This document shows positions 1 through 11,298 of a stretch of DNA of 64,000 bases, piece after piece. Within the stretch, counting starts at the first letter, position 1. Each line of letters starts with the position of its first letter. Below the pieces are notes generated by a model. That model was not told the origin of the DNA, did not search any database, and was given only the letters and a program-made list of their open reading frames with translations. This DNA is from Zasmidium citrigriseum (lineage: Eukaryota; Ascomycota; Dothideomycetes; Mycosphaerellales; Mycosphaerellaceae), in the NCBI GenBank assembly GCA_002786025.1, contig NHNW01000022.1, forward strand, positions 310,001 through 374,000. The letters are read 5' to 3'. The position numbers and the translations under genes were made by a program.

Positions 1-732
1 TTGAAAGAAAAGGCTTTGCATACTTACTCTTTCACTACTTCTCTGTACTCGCGTCCTCTCAGCAAAGAATGGTCGTCTAGAGAATCTGCGACTTTGGCTA
101 GAGGACGTTACGTGTATCTGCCCCATGTCGGATTGCGTAGTCCGTCCAGAGTGGTCCCGAATCCGAATTCGCCTTCGCCTGTTCAGGCTAGGAAGATTCG
201 CCGTAAGAAAGAAGAGGTAAGATGACTCTGCCATGCTGGAGCATTGGACGATCCCCATGATTGGCGAGTGTCGAGGATGAAGAGAAGGTGTTGTTAGTGG
301 GCTGAGTGTCAGATGTCAGGGGGTGATGTTGAACAAGCTTTTCAAGGGCGGACCTGGCTCCGCTCGGAGAAGACAGGGGGAAGGTTTCACATCTCACGGT
401 GTCTCTCTTTCTCTCTTCCACTCCATCTCTTTTCTATTCAATCTATCACCATTAGCATAAAATCAACATCGCGTGTCAGCATAGAGTGTGAAAGCTGATG
501 ACGGTTCTTCGGCTTTCTTCAAAGACGATGCCAGAAGTCTCGTGAAGGTAGACTCACCACTTGACCACAACATGTAGGTCTCACAGGATCTCGAACAGGA
601 TCATTCACCTGCCAAAAGAGAGCACGGGCGTGCGTGTCACATGCAAACATGTGCTAGCGCCAGCCAAAAGGCCAACATGCTCGGATTCCGCCACACTCTC
701 AACCCACCACAAACCAAGATACATCCTCCACC
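1..732. other. Left-edge region without a supported gene
   Basis: Short open frames on both strands show no recognisable domain, no signal peptide and no convincing splice structure. The last 70 bases lead into the ATG at 733 and may be its 5' leader. A gene whose body lies outside the window could end here, but nothing shows it. Confidence 0.5.
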
Positions 733-1104
733 ATGGGCTTCACAGTCAAGACCACCAGCTACGATGGCATCCGCACTCAAATTCGCGCCAACCTCAAGAC
801 ATGCGGCATCCCCAACCTGAGCCGCCTCGAGATCATCACCTCCAAGTCCGACGGCGGCATTACGGCCTGGGTCGTCGATAGTCCGACCAAGGACTCATAC
901 AAGGCCATCATCAGGGGCCCATGTTACGAGACCTGCGATGCGGCGCTGGAGGGTCTCCTGCAAGCCACGGCCGAGATGGTGTCCAACAAGTTGACAGACG
1001 TCTTTGCGGAATTTGGCCAGCAGCTCAGTGCCCAGGTCGGCGAGGCTTTTGTGCTTGAGAGTCTTTTCGAGGAGGCGAAGAGGGATACGCCTTGCGAGGA
1101 ATGA
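733..1104 (+). CDS. Small conserved-looking hypothetical protein
   Basis: This is a single open frame of 123 residues whose ATG sits in a strong fungal start context (CCACC before ATG). There is no signal peptide and no membrane segment. The first half is a compact alternating beta-like stretch (residues about 5-60). The second half is a predicted amphipathic helix rich in Ala, Leu and Glu (about 65-115). I do not recognise the family. Good codon composition (C or G in most third positions) and the clean start support a real gene. No intron is needed. The gene is followed by 460 bases without coding signal. Confidence 0.55.
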   Translation: MGFTVKTTSYDGIRTQIRANLKTCGIPNLSRLEIITSKSDGGITAWVVDSPTKDSYKAIIRGPCYETCDAALEGLLQATAEMVSNKLTDVFAEFGQQLSAQVGEAFVLESLFEEAKRDTPCEE

Positions 1105-1563
1105 GATCTTCCAAAGCTATTTTTCGGTCGAGCCTCCTGTCACGATCGCGATTGGAGGGGCTGGGAGACGGTCAGTTGTTGCAGTCGCATTTTTGCCGTT
1201 CTTACTGACGCTTAAAGCAGAATACTCGGAGTCGGTGGTACACCTCCGCACTCGCATTCTCGAGCAACTCGCCAGAAATGACTACAGAATAAGTACGCCC
1301 CAGCTGGGTACAATAGAGTAGGTGGCTGAGGCAAGCTTCGCAGGCGGAGCTGCTGCTGCAGCTGGCGCCTGCGAACCTTCCTCTGGACTCTCACCGGTCT
1401 ACACTTTCCTCACTATCATTATTTCAGCCTCTCGTCACTTCACTTCATCATTTCATCGCTTTCACGCGCATATCATGCAAATTATTGCTCTATCATTTGC
1501 CACTTTCGCAAGCTTCGAAAATTGAAAGAACTCATCAAGCACTCCGATCACACGAATACAGTC
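1105..1563. other. Intergenic, likely promoter and leader of the next gene
   Basis: No supported coding sequence. The stretch from about 1380 to 1510 is rich in C and T, as is usual just upstream of fungal start codons. Confidence 0.5.
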
Positions 1564-2337
1564 ATGCCGTCGACAATAAGCTCGCCACGAGACTCTCGCT
1601 GGGGCAAAGGCCGCTCGCTCATCCAAAATTCCATCACTTGGCTCTCCACAACGTTCCGTGCTTCACGTCAAGAACCCAAAATGCACAGCAGCCTGGCCAT
1701 CCGAAATTCCGAAGACTCTACATCAACGACCATTTCCACATTAAACGAACCAACGACAGCTCAAGATTCAGCCTCACGAAAAAGCACCTCAAGCATGCAA
1801 AGCAAATTACCCGAGAACAAAAGAGCCCCAACAGACGCCTCCCTCCTCGGCCTCCCGGGCGAACTCCGCAACCAAATCTACTACCACGCCCTCGTCTCCG
1901 ACAAAATGATCAAAATCACCCCCTCCTCCCACCACCAACCCGGCCTCTTACTCACCAACCGCCAAATCCGACACGAAGCCCTCTCAATCTACGAAACAAT
2001 GAACATCTTCAAATGCGACGCATGGAACATGCAGCTCACCATCCCTTCCAACTACGAGACCCACTGGCTCTCCCGGATCCAGTACAAGTCCTTCTTCATC
2101 ACCATGCGCGGCAAGAAGGACTGGGGAAATCTGAAGGGGTGGTTGGCGAGGTATGCGCGGCATGAGGTTCCGGGTCTTGCGGCGGGACAGCCAACTACTG
2201 AGGCGGAGATTCTGGCGCAGGCGTTTGAGATTGTGCATAGTATGTTGGGGAAGTTTAGTTTTGAGGAGATGGGGCCGGTTTTGGAGGCTTGGATTCGGAG
2301 TTTGGAGTTGGCGGGGGTGGAGTTTGATTTTCAGTGA
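1564..2337 (+). CDS. 2EXR/F-box-like hypothetical protein
   Basis: The protein has 257 residues from the first ATG of the frame; an upstream in-frame extension lacks an ATG. After a Ser/Thr-rich, low-complexity N-terminus (about 1-85) comes a motif of the form LLGLPGELRNQIY at about 94-106, followed by LLLTNRQIRHEAL at about 130. This combination (Leu-Pro-x-Glu-Leu-Arg-x-x-Ile-Tyr, then a T/CNRQIRxE segment) marks the large family of dothideomycete 2EXR or F-box-like proteins of unknown function. The C-terminal half is helical and acidic. No intron, signal peptide or membrane segment is seen. Family membership is fairly sure; the molecular role is unknown. Confidence 0.7.
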   Translation: MPSTISSPRDSRWGKGRSLIQNSITWLSTTFRASRQEPKMHSSLAIRNSEDSTSTTISTLNEPTTAQDSASRKSTSSMQSKLPENKRAPTDASLLGLPGELRNQIYYHALVSDKMIKITPSSHHQPGLLLTNRQIRHEALSIYETMNIFKCDAWNMQLTIPSNYETHWLSRIQYKSFFITMRGKKDWGNLKGWLARYARHEVPGLAAGQPTTEAEILAQAFEIVHSMLGKFSFEEMGPVLEAWIRSLELAGVEFDFQ

Positions 2338-2762
2338 GAGTTTATTGGCTATAGCAGAGGCAACATGTGGATATGGATTGGAATTGGATTTCTGGAGTGG
2401 GTGCGTTTCTTTAGGTGCTCTCAAATGTATCACTTCGTTCGACATTGCCCATCATTTCGTGAATCGGCCCTTGGTGCCAAAGTGCAGGAGTAGACGTAAG
2501 AGCATCTGCGGGGAGCATGTGCAAGAACATTTGCGGCAGGAGCGACCCGCTCCTTCCACTTTGGGACAATTGTTCTTAGGGCGCAACAGATGATGAAGGA
2601 AACGAGATAAGATCTTGAGAATGCCGAACTAGATTTATGCATTACACTAAGGAACCGTGGTCATGCTCGCGTTATGTACAATGTAAATGCAGATGCGATG
2701 CTGTCGTGAAGTCATATCTGTACAATTTTCATTCTTCTCAAGGTATCCTTGGCGTGAATTGT
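2338..2762. other. Convergent intergenic region
   Basis: This lies between two genes that point towards each other and probably holds both 3' ends. I see no coding region or repeat. Confidence 0.5.
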
Positions 2763-3385
2763 TTATGGGAGGTTCTGGAAAATGTCAGTCACTATCTCGG
2801 CCATGTTGCGAGATGAAATTTACCTGGGGAGTGTAGCTCTGGTCTATAGTTAAAAGGGTAGAATGTCAGCATATGTCCCAGGAATGTCGCAGAATGGGCT
2901 TCTGCCCTTCGTTTCACGTACCTGGCTTGACGACCTTGCCGCTCACAAGCTGCTTGTCGGTGTAGGCAGGGTACTGCGTGGAACGTTAGTAAAAGTCCAA
3001 GGCATGAAAGAGTCGAAGAACTTACGATGATCTGCTTGCCCTTCACAACAGACAGAGTCTGGAAGCCCTGGCCCTCACCGAACTGCCCGCTCCAAGTAGA
3101 GCCAATGGTGAAAGGACCGCACTTGACGTTCTGGTAGGACTGGCGGGTGGCTGGGTTGCCGTTGACCTTGTAGTTGCAGTGCGTGGCAGCGCTGCCGTCG
3201 TTGAGGTTGACGCTGTAGTCGTAGGTGCAGGTTCCGCCGCCGCAGGTGCGCTTAAAGTTCTGCATCGTCCAGCTTGAGCCGGCGGCCATCATGTTGACAT
3301 CGGCAGCGGCCTCTGGGGCTGGGGCGGCCATGGATGTGCCAGCGGCAGCCAGGAAGGCGAAGATGGTGGCGGTGGTGAACTGCAT
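2763..3385 (-). CDS. Secreted Hrip1-like elicitor protein, 4 exons
   Basis: The exons read 3385-3026, 2973-2922, 2843-2824 and 2774-2763, joining in frame to 147 residues. Residues 1-20 form a signal peptide (hydrophobic core, then Ala-Met-Ala-Ala) followed by a short Ala/Pro/Glu propeptide. The mature part starts with a Trp-Thr-Met-Gln-Asn-Phe-Lys-Arg-Thr-Cys segment, has four cysteines (two disulfides likely) and closes with Lys-Pro-Asp-Gln-Ser-Tyr-Thr-Pro-Gln. I recall this pattern from the hypersensitive-response-inducing (Hrip1-like) secreted proteins of Dothideomycetes; that family call is from memory. Exon 3 is only 20 nt and exon 4 only 12 nt. The second intron (2844-2921) is an introner-like element that matches an intron of the kelch gene at 13141. 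An in-frame upstream extension without ATG was not used. Confidence 0.75.
2844..2921 (-). repeat. Introner-like element, copy A (spliceosomal intron)
   Basis: This is a 78-nt GT-AG intron of the secreted-protein gene. It aligns along its whole length with the 75-nt intron at 13141-13215 of an unrelated gene, with about four of five bases identical by eye. Both contain a GGGC-AGAA-GCCC mini-hairpin about 15 bases after the donor, the shared word CTGCGACAT, a CTGAC branch site and a TTCTACCCTTT tract before the acceptor. Confidence 0.8.
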
Positions 3386-4379
3386 TTTGACTGATTGATG
3401 GGAGTTGTGGTTGTTGGAATTGGAAGTTGCTGTAGTTGCTTGTTGTTGTGTTGGCTGGATGATGAGTTGAATACCGGTCATCGACTACCTTCTTATATAT
3501 CTTCTATCCTCGCAAGGTCTCCTCACCTTGTGATGTCAATACGACCTGGTCGCCTCATGGCGGACCTAGTCTGACGTAAAATTGGACACTCACGATACCT
3601 GTTGCGGCAACCAATAGTGTCGTATGCCATTTCTGGGACGCCATCATCATAGTTGGAGTGGAGGATGCCCTTCTCCAGAAAAGCGGCCTGGGACCGGCTC
3701 GCAAGCTGCCGCGAAGTTAGATGGAACTAGATGCTACCCTTCGTATCCAAGCGATGATCACCGTAGAAGACCAGCTGACCCTTGAATACCGGGGCTGCCG
3801 TACGAGTCGCTCAGGCCATCGAAAGCGGAAAGCCTCCCGGTTCTCAGTCGTGGCTGGCGTCGTGACGCCCAACACGACAAGCTCGACTCAGCGGCGTCCC
3901 ATCGTCGAAGCAAGGCGTTCGTAAAAAGCTCAGCTTCTTTGACCGCCAGAAAGTGTAGTTGTTTCTTCGTTGTGGAGGAACGCGGGATCTCCAACGAAGG
4001 AGTCCCGTCGGGCCTGACCGAGAGCTAAAGCTCCCAAACGCACGTCACTGCTAAGAATAGCACACCTAGCGCCAAGATCTGGCCTAGATCTGAGAGAGAT
4101 TCGCCGTCTTGCGTTCCATCCGCTCGTCCTGTTTAGCCGGTAGAGTTTTCATGGAAGGTCTCTAGAACGATTGAGTTGAGGCTGAGCATCCAGAAATATG
4201 CCATGGCCCTTTGAACATAGTGGCAACACTGAACCATTTCCAACCGGGACCCGGGAGGTAGAGCTTGCGAGATGTTGGGTGACCGAAATGGCAATCGAAA
4301 GGGTCTCGTGGGAACATGGTAGAGCTGAGCCAGTGGGAGGGCCCCAAGTCTGCGAAGCCAAGCGAGTCTCAATAATCAA
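3386..4379. other. Intergenic, promoter of the secreted-protein gene
   Basis: This holds the upstream region of the leftward secreted-protein gene and the 3' flank of the permease gene. Overlapping short frames near 4130-4380 are not supported. No repeat is seen. Confidence 0.45.
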
Positions 4380-6588
4380 TCAGCTGGTGTACGCCTCCTC
4401 GTTTCGCGTGATGTACACCTCTCCAACCAGGACAGCGCAGCCGACGATCATGGAGACCGCGATGATTGGAACGTTCGTGCGAATGAACTCAAGACTGCCG
4501 ACTCGGATGCCTTTGCGAGAGAGGATGTCTCGCCAAAGCAGCCCAGCGAGAGAAGCACTGAAGGCAATGCTGAAAGCGCCATAGTTCACACCAATTGCCA
4601 TGCTGTAGACCGTCGCCCAAAAGGTCCTCTGGCTGATGGGCGTATTCTCAGACCGATGGATCTCGACCCACGCCTGGATGATGCGACAAAGGAGGATCGT
4701 CGTGCCAATGTTTGTGCCTGCGAACTGCGAAAGCATGTCAGCGTGATCCCGTAGCGATGTTGTCGTAATCGTGGCTTTGGCTTACATTACACAGGATTAC
4801 AGAGACAAAGGCCATGCCGCCGATGGCGCCAACAACGCCAGTTCTCTTCACCCACTCGTCCCAGCCATGAGCGAAGACCGGGACCCATCCTTTCGTAACA
4901 AGTCCCTGAACGAGCACGAACATGCAGAATGCGAAAGGAACGAGTTTGTAGGGCAGGTGCCGAAGGACTGCCGTGGCAGTCGGAAACGTCTCCTGCAACC
5001 ATTTGTATGCGTCGATGGCTTTCGATTGAAGCGTTGGTCGGACCTGCTTCTCGAGGGCGACCTCCTTAGACGGCACAACGTTGCCTGTGGGCCGTTCAGG
5101 AACGTCCTTCTGGATCTCCTCTACTCTGTCATCTCGAAGATGCGCGCTCGGAGGTTCTGTCAGTGAGACACTGGCATGCTGTGACTCTGTTGCAATCTTC
5201 TCATTCAGGACTTCTGTGCGCTGGTCGTTCTCCGAGTTGGCCGTTGTTGGTCGCATCTTGCTCGTACCACCTCTTGCAAGCTCACGATTCTGATGCCGAT
5301 GGATCCACCCAAATCCGAGGTCCCAACAAAGCATCAAGACCGCCGCCGGAAGCGTGATGTAGAAGACAGGAATGTCGCTTCCCTGTGTAGCCGCATTGAG
5401 CGCTAGGATGGTAATCAGCGTGGCTGCCATGATTACAGCTCCAACAGTCGCACTGGTCTTATCCAGGTAGGGATTCATGATTTCTTCCAGAGACGCAAGC
5501 TGTTCTCGCTCCTCTCGCTGCTCTTTCGTCTCATCGGTGTTCGCTTGCCCAAGAGCTTCGCCCCCTTTCGTCCGCCGAGGAATATTCGGATTGACAGGTT
5601 GCTTGTGTTTAGATTCTTCCGGCAGTTCATGCAACTCGATCTTTGGTGGCACTAGATCCTTGCTGCGAAAGACGCCGAACAACAAGATTGGAAACAAGAC
5701 GATGACTGTCGCCACCACGGGTACAATGACATTTGCCGTGTAGTTGATGAACTTGATACCAAAGGCACCAGCCAGGACCAGATTGGTAGGATTCGACGAT
5801 ACGAGAATAGCCGATCCAATATTCGCCATGGCAAATTGGCTGAAGATCCAAGCCCGGGGTGATTTGATGTTTGCGGAGACCCTCGTCATATAGGCCAGGA
5901 ATGGACTGCCAGAGAGGACTGTCGGGTCATTGCCTACGAGGCCAGTCAAGACGAAGAAGAACGTGTAGAGGTAGAAGAACAATCTCCGTCCATTCTCGCC
6001 GCCCTTTTGAAGGACTTTGAATGCCAGCCATCGGATAAGTCCAGAAGCGTCAATTGAGATGGCAATGTATGCCAGAGTGATGAAGAAGACCATGACGTCG
6101 ATCTGAAGGAGGAAGCATTAGCTTTGACAGGCAATTGAGCAGCGCGTGTAGGGCGTGTTGCGAGATTTCGTACCGGATGAATGCTATCTGCACCGACAGT
6201 CCCATCATGGACCTCTTCCCGACCAATGGCCAAAATTGCAAGTAGGAATAGATCAGCAATCAGAGGAGCCGTAACAAGGTCCATCGGGAATTGCAGTCTA
6301 ACGAATGTACGGCTGCCATTGACACTTTTCTCTGAGTCCATGCCATGTCTCAAGTGCTCTTTGGGCGGAATGATACGCATGTAGCCCAGCGTGTCGAAGA
6401 AGTTATTGTACAGCCATCGCGGGATCCAGATTGGAATGTGAAAGGGAAATAGCACGATGATGTCTAACGAAAAATTAGCATGTGAGATCTAAGCAGTGGT
6501 TCCCTAGCTTACTGGTGATAACAAACACGATCAAGGTGATGATGGATCGCCAGTCCTTTATCTGGTTGGTATCGATCTGGCTCGACAT
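4380..6588 (-). CDS. IT-superfamily permease (citrate/arsenite-transporter-like)
   Basis: Four exons (6588-6513, 6463-6174, 6102-4786, 4724-4380) join to 675 residues. The N-terminus has a membrane segment at about 16-34, and others follow at about 80-98 and 126-145. The middle carries the family-type sequence GNDPTVLSGSPFLAY and an SSNPTNLVLAGAFG segment, a re-entrant-loop hallmark of CitMHS/ArsB/NhaD-type carriers. A second such segment, FAGTNIGTTILL, opens the last exon. Two long hydrophilic cytosolic stretches lie at about 280-338 and 395-497. The protein should move an anion or sodium-coupled substrate across a membrane; the substrate cannot be read from sequence. The next gene upstream, an amino-acid permease, is divergent and 1.2 kb away. 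Confidence 0.85.
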
Positions 6589-7816
6589 GCCTTAGAGCCT
6601 TCAGCTAGCCAAAGAGCTTCAGAATCAGACTGAAAGCCACAGTTATTTTCAATGGTATTCCCTGCGCATGGCAATGGTGTTGTTAGATGCGATATTCTTC
6701 GTGCATTCGCGTCAATGTGGTCCGCTAGTACTAGACTTCAGGTCATCGTCGAGGGCTGACGCGGCAAATCTTTATCGAGAGGTTGACTGTACGAGCCATC
6801 GATGCTTCAGCGAACCTCATCTCAGTATGCGGAAGGGCCATCTGATATATGTGAGTCTGGTGACATTGTTGGTCTTGCTGGCACTCAGACGAAGTCAACA
6901 TTGTCGGCGCCAAGAGCAAAATCTGCTAGTACGTTCTTGGAACCTGAGCTGAGTCATTCATCAAATCGTCTAATCAAATTGGGGCGCGCCGTTTGACCAC
7001 GTTGTTCACGCGTCTTCCAGCGCCCAGCTTCTTCGTTCATTCATTCACCTACATTTTCCTCTTGTGATGGTCTTGGCCTCATTTTAGTGCCCTATTTGCA
7101 AAATGCCGCGTAGAAGATGAAGACTCCATCCCTCAAAGCACGCAATTCAGAATTGAAGACCTCGCCTGGCCTCATAAAAGCCTCGCCATTGCGAACGCCA
7201 CGCGGCATCCTCGATATCAAGCAAGATAGGCCGAACAGACTCGCCAATGGCTTCATTATGTCGCTGATACACAGCATCGCTTCCGACAGTCTGGATCCCC
7301 GAGCAAGACCATGTGGCGATCCTCCGATAGCCGTGAGGGTGTCCTTGAGATAACGAACAGCTGCAGCATCAGGACCTCCTCTCCAGGTGATAACAATCGG
7401 CAGAGTGGCACCCTCAGGAGCAACGTCGTTATCATGGTCCATCTTCCATTTCCCTGCCTGGCCAACGCCACTGCTGCTCAGTGATCACTCAAGTCTTATC
7501 CTCCACCCGCTATCAACTACCGCGTGGACAACATGGGCCGCGGACGAGAGTGATCAACCCGCATGCCTTGATAACTCTATCACAACGTGCCATAGAGACC
7601 TTGGCATTGTTCGTTTGTGGAGCGAACCATCATGTAGGGTTCCTGGCAGCGTTCCGCCCGCACCGACCAACAAGGCAGGTCCTTGTCTGCCTATCTAGCA
7701 TTGAGATCCAGCATAAAGGCTTCGCCATGGTAAGCCTTTCAAGATGAACTTCTCCCGGAAGCTTGCTGTTTCTTCGCCCAGTCTCTTGTTAGTTACTTCG
7801 TTATCGAGTGGGCGAT
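6589..7816. other. Divergent intergenic region between two transporter genes
   Basis: The region contains the promoters of both transporters. On the minus strand between about 7092 and 7442 a 116-codon open frame is present. Its second half is also open in another frame, with a coherent-looking C-terminus (it contains the words VYQRHNEAIGESVRPILLDI and WRSQWRGFYEARRG). This could be a decayed gene with a frameshift, but I recognise no family and do not annotate it. Confidence 0.35.
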
Positions 7817-9804
7817 ATGGCTGAAGAGGTCTCTTCCTCGAGCGAAAAGCAGCCGGAGTACATTGATTCGGAGAAGAACAACGATATCGTTCGGGTACGA
7901 TCTTACTACGACGAGAATGGCCCTGTCGAGTTTGAGGAGAAGGCCGAGCTCAGGTTAGTCGTGGTAGACATTTTGGCTTGGCTAGACTAACCCTTCACCT
8001 CTCCCTTCTGAAGGCGAGGTCTTCACCAACGACATATCCAAATGATCGCCCTGGCTGGCGCTATCGGGACAGGACTTTTTCTTGGCAGTGGCAAAGCGAT
8101 AGCTCGCGGAGGGCCGTTGGGAGCTTTCCTAGGCTACACCTTCGTTGGAATGCTCGTCACTGCGCCTGTCTTCTCCATCGCCGAGATGAGCGCTCTTGTT
8201 CCCTTATCTGGAGGCATTATCAGACACGCCGAGTATTTCGTCGATCCTGCCTTATCGTTCGCCAATGGTTGGAACTCTGTCTACAGCACAATGGTCTCAT
8301 TGCCAGCGGAGATTGTTGCCGCGGCCGTCATCGTCGACTTCTGGACGACCATTAACAATGGCATTTGGATTACTATCTTTGGTAGGCGTCGCAGCAGCCG
8401 CAATGTTGTCCTTAGACTTGCTTATGGTATATTCAGGAGTGCTCTTGGTCCTCAGCAACATCATCCTCGTTCGAATCTACGGCGAGTTAGAATTCACCTT
8501 CGCGACTTTGAAGATTATGCTCATCATTGGCTTGAGTACGTACTTCTCTCGATGTGTTTACAGGATAAATCGCTGAAAATGCTAGACATCATGGCGCTCG
8601 TGGTCGCCTGCGGTGGCGGACCAGACCACCATGCCTACGGCTTCCAGTATTGGAGAAACCCAGGCCCGTTCGTTCAGTATCTTGGAATCGAAGGCAGCCT
8701 AGGCCGCTTCTTAGGTAGAGTCTCCATTCTCGCATGCACGAGATACTTGACTAAGCTTTGGAACAGGCTTCTGGACCGTCTTCAGCAACGCCGTCTACGC
8801 CTACTCAGGCGTCGAGAACATTTCCGTCGCCGCCGCCGAGACCACGTCCCCGAGGAGGAACATCCCCATCGCCGCGAAAAGAATCTTTTGGAGAGTGAGC
8901 TGACTTTTTGACGTATGTCAGGTAATGGCCTCAATACTGATACATGCAACAGGTCGGTATCTTCTACGCCCTATCAATCTTCATGGTCGGCCTCATCGTA
9001 CCCTCCAACGACCCCGACCTCCTCCGCTCCTCCGGCACAGCAGCACAATCTCCCTTCGTCATCGCCGCGACCCGTGCAGGCATCAAAGTCGTGCCCAGCA
9101 TAATCAACGCCGTCGTTCTATCCAGTGCCTGGAGTGCTGGGAATTCCGGTCTCCTCAACGGCTCGCGAGTACTGTACGGTCTCGCTCGCGAAGGCCGTGC
9201 CCCAGCGATATTCAAGCGGACGAGTAGATGGGGCATTCCCTACGTCTCTGTCGCTTTTCTCAGCCTGTTTATTTGTCTCGGATATATGACGCTCTCGAGC
9301 ACGGCGTCGACGGTCTTTGGGTGGTTTCAGGATTTGGTTTCTGTGTCGGCGTTGGTGAACTGGACGATTATCTGTATCGTCTACCTTCGCTTCTTCTACG
9401 CCATGAAGAGGCAGAACATCAGCCGCGACAGGCTGCCCTGGAAAGGCTACTGCCAGCCTTACCTCGCCTGGATGGGTGTCTTTGCTTTTATCCTTCTGCT
9501 GCTGACAGGTGGTTATACCACCTTCATCCACGGACAGTAAGTACCAGCCAAACCTCAAGATCTAAAGAGAATGTTTGATTATTGACCATGACACAGATGG
9601 GACTCCGAGACTTTCGTCTCCTCCTACATCAACATCCCCATCATCTTCATCCTCTACTTCGGTTTCAAATTGATCAAGAGGACGAAGATCATTCCCCTGG
9701 AACAAGTCCCCGTGATGAAGTTTATTGAGATTGCGGAGCAGAATCCTGAGCCGCCGGCGAGGCCTGTGACGGGATGGCGGAGGTTTAATATTCTTTGGAG
9801 TTGA
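7817..9804 (+). CDS. Amino-acid permease (APC superfamily)
   Basis: Seven exons (7817-7953, 8014-8381, 8437-8535, 8586-8714, 8767-8894, 8953-9536, 9597-9804) give 550 residues with every phase matching. After a 45-residue acidic cytosolic N-terminus comes GLHQRHIQMIALAGAIGTGL, the first-helix signature of fungal amino-acid permeases, followed by the Gly-rich LFLGSGKAIARGGP turn. Further family marks are the GPFVQYLGIEGSLGRFLGFW segment, PRRNIP before a helix, and GNSGLLNGSRVLYGLAREG. About twelve membrane helices are expected. The protein imports amino acids at the plasma membrane by proton symport (family knowledge); specificity is not readable. The short intron 8382-8436 is required to keep the frame. 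A Zn2Cys6 regulator gene converges on it 130 bases downstream. Confidence 0.88.
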
Positions 9805-9936
9805 TGTACCGTGCTAAGTGATGGGTATAGATCGCGTGTCGATTGAATGTTTCCGTGGCTGCTGCTTTTGGAGATTTGTGGACGGGGAAGCATGTTGGCA
9901 AGGTTGTGATTCAAGTCAAGCAATGATGATGATCGT

Positions 9937-11298
9937 TCAGCCAGATTCTTGATCCATCGAGTTCCAATGTGCTTGCAGCTCGTCAACAAGACGTTGCACA
10001 GGCCATCCAATCTGCCTCCTGAGACCAAGTAGTCTTCGTACGAGTTCGTCTCGGAGCACTTCGTTGGTCAAGAATCGGCAGCAGAAGCTGATTGGCCCGA
10101 AAGTGTTGACTAGCACGGAGTCACTGTTCGATGTGAAAGCGAGCCCACATAGACGAATGGCGAGAGTCTCCAGATGTCTGCCAGTTTCTTTGTGATGCTC
10201 GCCTGCAGATGCGAGGACACTTTCGGCGACGATGCCGTACTGCACGGCAGCAGCGTGGCAGTCGTGCAGCATGTAAATGGCTGGGAATGTTGAAACCGTT
10301 GTATTCTCGAGGAATGAGTCGTGAAGCGGTCGGAAGTGGGAAGGTAATCTTTTCCTCCACAGGTCCAATTGATGGGCGGCGTCCCTGCGTAGGATGGGTC
10401 TGTCTTTACCGAAAGATGCGTTGATAGCCTGACCTAGCGTTAAGGTCACGATGTTGAGCTGATCTTCGTCAGTCACCGGCGTGTAAGACCCTTCCAATTT
10501 CTCGGGGTCAATCTTCAGCGGACATTGATTCATCAAAGCGTAGGTGATATCCTCGCGGAGGAAGTTGAAGAAGCCGGCTCGATAGAGCGAAGACGCATGC
10601 AAGTCCAAATGCTGGCCTGATGCAATAGCATAAGCTCCACTCAAGTGTCTGTTGGGGTCGAATTCTTCAGCCAGTATCTCGTAAGATCGGAGGAGACAGA
10701 CCGCTGCTAGAGTCGCATCGCCATCAGATTGAACAGCAGCATCATCCAGAGATATCAAATGTTCCAGACATGCCGAGTGGTAGAATTCAGCGGTACTCGT
10801 CATCGACACGTTGGCCGTGCAACTGGAATGAATGGCCGCAAACGCAATCACTGCACTGAAGAGCAGAGGAGTCGTGAGAGATTTTCTCGGAACAGCTCGT
10901 GAGAAGTGCTGATCGGTATCGCTGAGGTCGTACCAAGGGGCGAGATCTCTGATGTAGTGGTGGAACAGCCGTGCAGTCACTCCATTCTTTAAGGCGTCTG
11001 CTGGGTTGCTAGGATCTGGGCTGGGTGCGTCTGCGGCCTTCGGGCCCTCGAACCGCCTGAAATGGACATCCTTAGAGCGGTCACAGTATCGTCCGGATGT
11101 CTTGCAGCGATTGCATATAGGGATGTTCTCATCGCCTAGAACATATCAGTACCGCGCTCGTTCTCACTTTCTTATGCATACACTTCAGCTTCCGTCTCCG
11201 GCACGTAAGGCTGTGTCACGGCCTCACGGATCAGTCGAGGCTTCGAGCAGATGATGAGCAGTGTAATACCAGGCGTGTGAGCTCAGAATTCGAGGCAT
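9937..11298 (-). CDS. Zn2Cys6 transcription factor
   Basis: The exons are 11298-11270 (29 nt), 11210-11182 (29 nt) and 11135-9937, giving 418 residues. The two tiny first exons are needed to complete the binuclear zinc cluster. It starts at residue 10 with the pattern C-x2-C-x6-C-x6-C-x2-C-x6-C, including LTCRRRKLKC and ICNRCKTSGRYC. The rest is the fungal transcription-factor middle-homology region, with PWYDLSD, LLRSYEIL and LREDITYAL segments. The small size and missing linker coiled coil suit the shorter class of these regulators. It is convergent with the amino-acid permease gene, so a link to that gene is possible but unproven. The start ATG is the first in frame with the zinc cluster. 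Confidence 0.83.

Noticed and set aside
1485..2165. 226-codon frame overlapping the 2EXR-like gene
   Set aside because: Arg/Pro/His-rich shadow of the real frame, which carries the conserved LPGELRNQIY motif.
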